Part shown: positions 58,616 to 64,000 of the stretch, one piece after another | Numbering within the stretch: the first letter of the stretch is position 1 | Layout of the letters: each line of letters starts with the position of its first letter | Assembly: GCA_016191525.1 (NCBI GenBank) | Contig: JACPOK010000019.1 | Coordinates: forward strand, 682,001-746,000 | Direction: 5' to 3' | Source of the DNA: Burkholderiales bacterium | Lineage (GTDB): Bacteria > Pseudomonadota > Gammaproteobacteria > Burkholderiales > Burkholderiaceae_C | DNA length: 64,000 nt | The notes under the pieces: model-generated | What the model was told of the DNA's origin: nothing | What the model saw: only the letters and a program-made list of their open reading frames with translations | Databases searched by the model: none | Translations under genes and position numbers: made by a program

Positions 58616-59926
58616 TCAGTTCAGTCGGTGGAAACCGGGACGGGAAACGCCCCCGGTGAGGTGCGGGCCCAGCGGGCCCTGTCTTGATAGCGTGGCGAGT
58701 TTTTCGAACACGGCGCGGGTCGCCTGCCCGAACTGGTCCACGTGTTCCTGCTGCTGCGCAAAATTGGCGTAGAAGCGATTGGACGCGAGGAAGCCGTGCT
58801 TGAGCATTTCCTGCACATAAAAAGTCATCATGGCCTGCGCATCCGGGCCATCGAAACCAAAGTGGCTCATCGGGTGGATGCCGTACACATGGATATCCAG
58901 GCCCGTGCTGGCGGCGGCGTCGGCCCACACGGTTTGGACGGCCTTGCCGATCTGGCCCAGGTGCGCGCTCACGTTGTCCCGCTGGTGCTTGCGGATGGTA
59001 GCGAGCGCCGCCACGGGGCCGATACGGTCTGTCCAGTAGGTGCTGCTGATGAAGGTGCGCTCAACAGCGTCCATCACGCCAGCCAGCCCGATGATCGCAG
59101 CCATCGGATAGCCATTGCTCATGGCCTTGGCAAAGACCGCAACGTCGGGCTCTACGCCCAGCAGCTTGTGCGAGCCACCGGTGTTCAGGCGAAAACCGGC
59201 GGACACCTCGTCAAATACCAGCACCGCGCCGGCGGCCTTGGCCAGTGCCTTGACCTGCTTCAGGAAGCCGGGCTCAGGCATCTCGTTGCGCAGCGGCTCC
59301 ATGACGACGGCGGCGATCTCGCCGGGGTAGCGGTCGAAGATCGCCCTGAGTTCCTCAAGCTTGTTGTAGCGGAACGGCAGGGCGGTACCATGAAGCCCCT
59401 TCGGCACGCCCAGGGGACTCAGCCCCGGCAGCAGGTGTTCGGTAAGCGACTCGTCGCCGGTCAGGTTGGCGGCGAGGTACCAGTCGTGCCAGCCGTGGTA
59501 GCCGCAAAACGCGATGCGGTCGCGCCCCGTGGCGGCACGGACCACGCGCACTGCGACTGTCAGCGCTTCGCCGCCCGTGCGGGTGAAGCGCACCTTTTCG
59601 GCCCAGGGGTGCAATTCGCACAGCAGCTCGGCGAGTTCCACGTCCTCGGGTGCGTTGAGTGAAGAGCTGTTGCCGCTCTGCACGCACTGCATGACCGCAG
59701 CGTCCACTTCCGGATCGCAATAGCCCAGGATGTTGGCGCCGATGCCGCTGATGCTCATGTCGATGTAGCGGCGGCCGTCCAGATCCCAGACTTCGGTACC
59801 GCGGGCCTTGCTGAAATAGGTGGGCCACAGCCCGGGCGCGAACTGGTCCGGGCGTTTCGAGAGAAGTTGTGTCAAACCCGGAATGCGGCGTTTGCCCCGC
59901 TCGAGGTAATCGTTGGTGAGGCTCAT
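58616..59926 (-). CDS. Class III PLP aminotransferase (glutamate-1-semialdehyde aminomutase-like)
   Basis: 436 residues. PLP enzyme signatures: RFTRTGGEALTVAVRVVRAA, FCGYHGWHDWYLAANL, VLVFDEVSAGFR and AKAMSNGYPMAAIIG with the Schiff-base Lys. It resembles HemL, but its place as first gene of a sugar operon, away from the hem genes, points to a sugar or keto-acid substrate. A GGAG lies upstream of the ATG. Canonical pseudaminate and legionaminate routes use DegT-type aminotransferases instead, so this class is unusual for a NeuB pathway. Confidence 0.85.
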   Translation of the reverse strand: MSLTNDYLERGKRRIPGLTQLLSKRPDQFAPGLWPTYFSKARGTEVWDLDGRRYIDMSISGIGANILGYCDPEVDAAVMQCVQSGNSSSLNAPEDVELAELLCELHPWAEKVRFTRTGGEALTVAVRVVRAATGRDRIAFCGYHGWHDWYLAANLTGDESLTEHLLPGLSPLGVPKGLHGTALPFRYNKLEELRAIFDRYPGEIAAVVMEPLRNEMPEPGFLKQVKALAKAAGAVLVFDEVSAGFRLNTGGSHKLLGVEPDVAVFAKAMSNGYPMAAIIGLAGVMDAVERTFISSTYWTDRIGPVAALATIRKHQRDNVSAHLGQIGKAVQTVWADAAASTGLDIHVYGIHPMSHFGFDGPDAQAMMTFYVQEMLKHGFLASNRFYANFAQQQEHVDQFGQATRAVFEKLATLSRQGPLGPHLTGGVSRPGFHRLN

Positions 59927-60072
59927 AGGTGGGCTCCAAGTTTAGCTGCGCCTCCAGGCGGCTGCTGAACCATAATATTCGATAGATCGATCCCGATTTT
60001 CCCGCAAGGTCGGTGCCCGGGAATGGGATGGTTCCGAGGCGCCAGGTTGTTCCCCCGCCCGGGAAGCGGCGG
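59927..60072. promoter_or_regulatory. Divergent promoter region of the sugar operon and capD-like gene
   Basis: 146 bp between two divergent start codons. An AT-rich patch (CCATAATATTCGATAGATCG, about 59970-59990) gives a TATTAT -10-like hexamer on the minus strand. No convincing -35 box is seen on either strand. An ATCGATCTATCGA near-palindrome could be an operator. Confidence 0.45.
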
Positions 60073-61887
60073 ATGAAGGCTTTTTTGTCCAGATATTTCA
60101 ATCCACTGCAGCTTTTCATTGATGTTGCGCTCGTCCTCGCGGCGTGGCTGCTGGCATTTTGGCTGCGCTTCAACCTGGACATCCCCGCTGAGTTCGAGCA
60201 ACTCGCCTGGGCCAGCGCCCCATGGGCCGTTGCAGCCTACGCGCTGGGACTGCTGGCTGCGCGCGTCTACCGCCAGGTGTGGCGCTACGTGGGCCTGCCC
60301 GAGCTGCGGCAACTCGTTCTGGGCGTCCTGTTCGGGGGCGTACTGACGGCAATCGCCGTCCTGATGCAGCGGATTCCCAATTTCCCGAGATCAGTGCTGG
60401 CGTTGCAGCCCCTGATTGCCCTGCTGATGCTGGGCGCCGTGCGGGCGACCTGGCGCACGCTCTCCGAACGCCAGAGCGGAGTCGGGGTGGACGCACGCCG
60501 CCTCCTGATTGTCGGATCCCTCCAGGACGCCGCCGACGCCCTGCGCGCGCTCAAGGGATCGCAGCAATGGATCCCGGTAGGCATCCTGTCTCCCTTGCCG
60601 GGCGAGCGGGGCCGGTCCCTGCAGAACGTGCGTGTGCTCGGAGGCGCAGATTTGATCGCCGACGCGGCACGTTCCACCGGCGCGAGCACCGCCTTGATCG
60701 CGTCCCCGCCCGGTTCGGCGGAACGTGGGCAGGCGCTGCTGCATGCGGCCGGGTCCGGCGTGACGCTGCTGACCATGCCTCGCCCGGATGAGTGGCTCAA
60801 GACCGAAAGTGCCGGCCCTCGCCGCATTGAACTTGAGGATCTGCTGGGCCGCGCCTCGGTGCAGCTGGACGTGGCCGGCCTCGCCGAAATGATTTCGGGC
60901 CAGACCGTGCTGGTCACCGGGGCGGGCGGCTCCATCGGCTCGGAGCTGTGCCGCCAGATCGCCCGGTTCGGGGTGGGCCGGCTGGTCTGCGTGGACACTT
61001 CCGAATACGCGGTGTACCAGCTGGAGCAGGAATTGCGCGAGGCCCACCCGCAGATGCAGGGCATCTACTACACGGCCAACGTGCGCGAGCCGGAGCGGCT
61101 GCGTGCGATCGCCCGGGCGCAGCGGCCCGCGGTGGTGTTTCATGCGGCGGCCTACAAGCATGTGCCGCTGATGGAGCAATTCAACGAGATCGAGGCCGTG
61201 CAGACCAACGTGCTGGGCACCCTGAACGCTGCGCGCGTGGCCGGGGAGAGCGGTGCGCGCCACTTCGTGATGATCTCCACTGACAAGGCGGTGAACCCGA
61301 CCAACGTGATGGGTGCCAGCAAGCGGCTGGCCGAACTGATGGTGCAGGCGATGGCCAGGCAGTTCCCCGCCACGGCCTATGTGTCGGTGCGCTTCGGCAA
61401 TGTGCTGGGCTCCAGCGGCTCGGTGGTGCCGCTGTTCACGGCGCAGATCGCCCGCGGCGGACCGGTGACAGTCACGCACCCGGAGATCGTGCGCTACTTC
61501 ATGACCATTCCGGAAGCAGCACAGCTGGTGTTGCAGGCGGGCCTGATGGGCAAGTCGGGCCAGATCTTCGTGCTGGACATGGGAGAGCCGATGAAGATCG
61601 TCGAGCTCGCCCGCATGCTGATCCGGCTTTCCGGCCGGACCGAGCAGGAAATCCCCATCAGCTATACCGGCTTGCGGCCCGGCGAGAAGCTGTATGAGGA
61701 ACTGCTGGCCGACGACGAAACCACCGAGCCCACGCCCCACCCCAAGCTGCGGGTCGCCAAGACGGCAGGGCAGCAACCCGACATCGAGGCGGTGCTGGCT
61801 TGGGTGGCGCAAGCCGGCCCCGCGCCCGAGGCGGGTGTACTGCGGGAGTGGCTGCGGGGCCAGGTGCCCGAATACGCGCCGCGCTGA
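60073..61887 (+). CDS. Membrane-bound nucleotide-sugar dehydratase (CapD/WbpM/PglF type)
   Basis: 604 residues. Four N-terminal membrane helices (about 10-115) lead into a first Rossmann-like domain and then an extended-SDR domain: VLVTGAGGSIGSELCRQI near 280, FHAAAYKHVPLME, and the S-x-K active-site block STDKAVNPTNVMGASKR near 402-417. RPGEKLYEELL is the family C-terminal motif. These enzymes make UDP-4-keto-6-deoxy-HexNAc, the entry to bacillosamine, pseudaminate and legionaminate. The ATG at 60073 follows GGAAGCGGCGG. It is divergent from the NeuB operon, which could use its product. Confidence 0.93.
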   Translation: MKAFLSRYFNPLQLFIDVALVLAAWLLAFWLRFNLDIPAEFEQLAWASAPWAVAAYALGLLAARVYRQVWRYVGLPELRQLVLGVLFGGVLTAIAVLMQRIPNFPRSVLALQPLIALLMLGAVRATWRTLSERQSGVGVDARRLLIVGSLQDAADALRALKGSQQWIPVGILSPLPGERGRSLQNVRVLGGADLIADAARSTGASTALIASPPGSAERGQALLHAAGSGVTLLTMPRPDEWLKTESAGPRRIELEDLLGRASVQLDVAGLAEMISGQTVLVTGAGGSIGSELCRQIARFGVGRLVCVDTSEYAVYQLEQELREAHPQMQGIYYTANVREPERLRAIARAQRPAVVFHAAAYKHVPLMEQFNEIEAVQTNVLGTLNAARVAGESGARHFVMISTDKAVNPTNVMGASKRLAELMVQAMARQFPATAYVSVRFGNVLGSSGSVVPLFTAQIARGGPVTVTHPEIVRYFMTIPEAAQLVLQAGLMGKSGQIFVLDMGEPMKIVELARMLIRLSGRTEQEIPISYTGLRPGEKLYEELLADDETTEPTPHPKLRVAKTAGQQPDIEAVLAWVAQAGPAPEAGVLREWLRGQVPEYAPR

Positions 61888-61899
61888 TCTGCCGGATGA

Positions 61900-62532
61900 T
61901 TAGCCGGCAATGCCGGTGCGTGAGAGCACGTCGCTCACCAGTTCCAGCCGCACCAGCGGGTTGTCCAGTTCCATCAGCCGCTGCTTGAGCTGCACCGGCA
62001 ACGGCAGGAATTCGCACCAGCGGTTGGCAACCCAGCCGCAGTCGTCCAGCTGGAACGGCCCTTGCAGCGGCATCTGCTGCGGCGGCTGCGTCTTTTGCTG
62101 CAGCGACTGGATCAGCTTTGCCAGGGCGTCCGATGTGCCCCTGAGATCGTCGGGCACCGGCACCGCCATGTCGGCGTCCATGCGCTCCACGTCGGCCACC
62201 CACAGGCCGTGGCGAAGCTGGTCGCGGGAGGTGATGCGGAAGCGCTGGGCGCCGATGGCCCGGATCATCATCAGGCCGGGCCGCGGCGTCTCGAATTCGC
62301 CGATCGTGGCAAGCGTGCCGACGCTGGCAAACGCTTCCTTGCCACCGGGCTGCCGCACCTCGGCGCCCTGCGTCAGCGAGACCACGCCAAAGGGGGCGCC
62401 GGCCTTGTGGCATTTGCGGATCATGTCGAGGTAGCGCACTTCAAAAATGCGCAGCGGCAGCACGCCATCGGGAAACAGCACCGTGCCGAGCGGAAACAGC
62501 GGCAGGGACGACAGGGTGAGGGCAGAAGACAT
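61900..62532 (-). CDS. Lon N-terminal (LAN) domain protein
   Basis: 210 residues comprising a substrate-binding domain like the N-terminus of Lon protease without the ATPase or protease. LPLFPLGTVLFPDGVLPLRI and FEVRYLDMIRKCHKAGAPFG are the family signature. Function of such stand-alone proteins is not established. The start MSSALTLSS at 62532 has CGGGA eight bases upstream. Convergent with the capD-like gene, 12 bp apart; divergent from the YggT gene. Confidence 0.88.
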   Translation of the reverse strand: MSSALTLSSLPLFPLGTVLFPDGVLPLRIFEVRYLDMIRKCHKAGAPFGVVSLTQGAEVRQPGGKEAFASVGTLATIGEFETPRPGLMMIRAIGAQRFRITSRDQLRHGLWVADVERMDADMAVPVPDDLRGTSDALAKLIQSLQQKTQPPQQMPLQGPFQLDDCGWVANRWCEFLPLPVQLKQRLMELDNPLVRLELVSDVLSRTGIAG

Positions 62533-62584
62533 CAAATTCCCGTTTCTGCCCGCTATCATCCCACGACCGAATATCCCAGGCCCC

Positions 62585-63133
62585 ATGCTCTACCAAATCG
62601 CTTCGTTTCTCCTGGACATCGCCGCGGGCCTGCTGGGCGGGGCATGCCTGCTGCGCCTGTACATGCAGCACCAGCGGGTGCCTTTCGGCAACCCGGTGGG
62701 GCGCTTCGTGTTTGCGCTCACTGACTGGCTGGTGCTGCCGCTGCGCAAGGTCCTGCCGGCCGTGGGCCGCTGGGACACCGCCAGCCTGGTGGGCGTGTAC
62801 CTGATCGAGCTGGCGCAGTTCCTCATCCTCTGGCTGCTGATGGGCCGGGTGGTGGGCCTGGCGCTGCTGCCGGCGCTGGCGCTGTTCGGCGTCCTGCGGC
62901 TGGTGGTCTCCGGGCTCACGGGCCTGGTGATCGTCTATGCCATCCTGTCCTGGGTGCGCGCCGATTCGCCGCTGGGCGATGTGATCGACCGTTTGTGCGC
63001 GCCGCTGCTGCGGCCGTTCCGGCGTGTCATACCGCTGGTGGGGGGCATCGACCTGTCGCCGCTGGCGCTGCTGGTCCTGCTGCAGGTGGCGGCCATCGTC
63101 CTGGGCTACATCCAGGCCGCCGTCCTGCGCTGA
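62585..63133 (+). CDS. YggT family membrane protein
   Basis: 182 residues with two YggT repeats, each a pair of hydrophobic helices: about 5-27 with RLYMQHQRVPFGNPVGRFVF following, and about 113-135 with ILSWVRADSPLGDVIDRLCA, then PLLRPFRRVIPLVGGIDLSP and a last helix. YggT proteins are linked to cell shape, division or osmotic stress, with no defined activity. The ATG at 62585 is chosen over the longer frame because MLYQIASFLLDIAAG is the family start. Confidence 0.88.
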   Translation: MLYQIASFLLDIAAGLLGGACLLRLYMQHQRVPFGNPVGRFVFALTDWLVLPLRKVLPAVGRWDTASLVGVYLIELAQFLILWLLMGRVVGLALLPALALFGVLRLVVSGLTGLVIVYAILSWVRADSPLGDVIDRLCAPLLRPFRRVIPLVGGIDLSPLALLVLLQVAAIVLGYIQAAVLR

Positions 63134-63142
63134 ACGCCGGGT

Positions 63143-64000
63143 TCAGGAAACGGCGTCGGCCGGCTGCCGCTGCAGCATGGCCAGGGTGCTGGCCACCGTG
63201 TTGCGCAGCTCGCGCCGGTCGCAGATGAAGTCGACCGCGCCCTTGGTCTGCAGGAATTCGGCGCGCTGGAAGCCCTCGGGCAGGGTTACCCGCACCGTGG
63301 ACTCGATCACGCGCGGCCCGGCAAAGCCGATCAGCGCCTTGGGCTCCGCGATCACCACGTCGCCCACGAACGCAAAGCCCGCGCTCACGCCGCCCATGGT
63401 GGGGTCGGTCAGCACGCTGACGTAAGGCAGGCCCTTCTTGGCCAGCCGCGTCAGGGCCGCATTGGTCTTGGCCATCTGCATCAGGGACAGCAGGCCTTCC
63501 TGCATGCGGGCGCCGCCGGTGGCGGTGAAGCAGAGGAAGGGCACCTTCTGCTCGATGGCGGATTCCACGCCGCGCACGAAGCGCTCGCCCACCACGCTGC
63601 CCATGCTGCCGCCCATGAAGTCGAACTCGAAGGCCGCCACCACCAGGCTGATGCTGCGTACCGCGCCGCCGATCACGACCAGCGCGTCGGTTTCGCCGGT
63701 ATTTTCCAGCGCTTCCTTCAGCCGCTCGGGGTACTTGCGGCTGTCCTTAAACTTCAGCGCGTCGACCGGCAAAACTTCCTGGCCGATCTCATAGCGGCCT
63801 TCAGCATCCAGGAAACTGTTCAGCCGCGCGCGCGCGCCGATGCGGTGGTGGTGGCTGCAGGTGGGGCAGACGTTCTGGTTCTGTTCCAGGTCGGTCTTGT
63901 ACAGCACCGTCTCGCAGCTCGGGCACTTGACCCACAGGCCTTCGGGCACCTGGCGGCGGTCGGCCGGGTCGGTCTGCTGGATTTTCGGGGGAAGCAGTTT
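63143..64000 (-). CDS. accD: Acetyl-CoA carboxylase carboxyltransferase subunit beta (partial at N-terminus)
   Basis: The last 285 codons are in the window; the frame runs off the right edge, beginning [20 protein letters not shown], so only about five residues are missing. A zinc ribbon with CPSC and CPTC pairs is followed by the crotonase-like core: [53 protein letters not shown] and [13 protein letters not shown]. It forms the carboxyltransferase with AccA, giving malonyl-CoA for the fab genes also in this window. Confidence 0.96.
   Translation of the reverse strand, partial: KLLPPKIQQTDPADRRQVPEGLWVKCPSCETVLYKTDLEQNQNVCPTCSHHHRIGARARLNSFLDAEGRYEIGQEVLPVDALKFKDSRKYPERLKEALENTGETDALVVIGGAVRSISLVVAAFEFDFMGGSMGSVVGERFVRGVESAIEQKVPFLCFTATGGARMQEGLLSLMQMAKTNAALTRLAKKGLPYVSVLTDPTMGGVSAGFAFVGDVVIAEPKALIGFAGPRVIESTVRVTLPEGFQRAEFLQTKGAVDFICDRRELRNTVASTLAMLQRQPADAVS

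Overview
This 64 kb window is a GC-rich chromosomal segment of a betaproteobacterium. Gene order, the many overlapping start/stop codons and a short 'gatagctgc...gtgcgctctgca' repeat point to the family Comamonadaceae (Burkholderiales; a Polaromonas/Variovorax/Ramlibacter-like organism). The assignment is inferred from synteny and protein style only. No tRNA, rRNA, insertion sequence, prophage or CRISPR array was seen. Most of the window is conserved core genome; the accessory part is a surface-polysaccharide locus at about 46.2-61.9 kb.

Layout. 1-9.7 kb: the end of a LytTR response regulator, an AI-2E-family permease, and a very large cyclic beta-glucan synthase (minus strand) preceded by a small membrane ORF. 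9.9-17.6 kb: ppc (minus), then hemC-hemD-hemX-hemY and a secreted DUF4198-like protein. 17.6-26.6 kb: rne (minus) divergent from rluC, a HAD phosphatase, a Rieske protein and an S49 peptidase; then a tetrapyrrole-methylase-family protein and a Maf protein (minus), yceD and rpmF. 26.6-32.0 kb: the fatty acid cluster plsX-fabH-fabD-fabG-acpP-fabF. 32.0-36.3 kb: the envelope-stress operon, a small membrane protein followed by rpoE-rseA-rseB-mucD. 36.3-36.9 kb: a non-coding region with two terminators and DnaA-box-like 9-mers. 36.9-44.6 kb: lepA-lepB-DUF4845-rnc-era-recO-pdxJ-acpS-nagZ. lysS (minus) follows.

The polysaccharide locus has a plus-strand block: MurJ-like flippase, HpcH/HpaI aldolase, small initiating sugar-phosphate transferase, asparagine-synthetase-like amidotransferase and a GT-B protein. 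A tightly coupled seven-gene minus-strand operon follows (read from 59.9 down to 52.1 kb): class III aminotransferase, SDR, a flavin oxidoreductase fused to a NeuB-type PEP-condensing synthase, an unrecognised Rossmann protein, an SpsF-like cytidylyltransferase and two methyltransferases. A CapD/PglF-type sugar dehydratase is divergent from it. Together they suggest synthesis of an unusual nonulosonic-acid-like sugar and its assembly into a surface glycan. The fusion protein and the non-canonical enzyme set are the best candidates for new biology here. The window closes with a Lon-N-domain protein, a YggT protein and most of accD.

A second theme is small palindromic repeats inside genes. A structured element of about 65 bp lies in frame in hemD and rseA and forms the terminator between nagZ and lysS. 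A neisserial dRS3-like 20-mer lies in frame in rluC.
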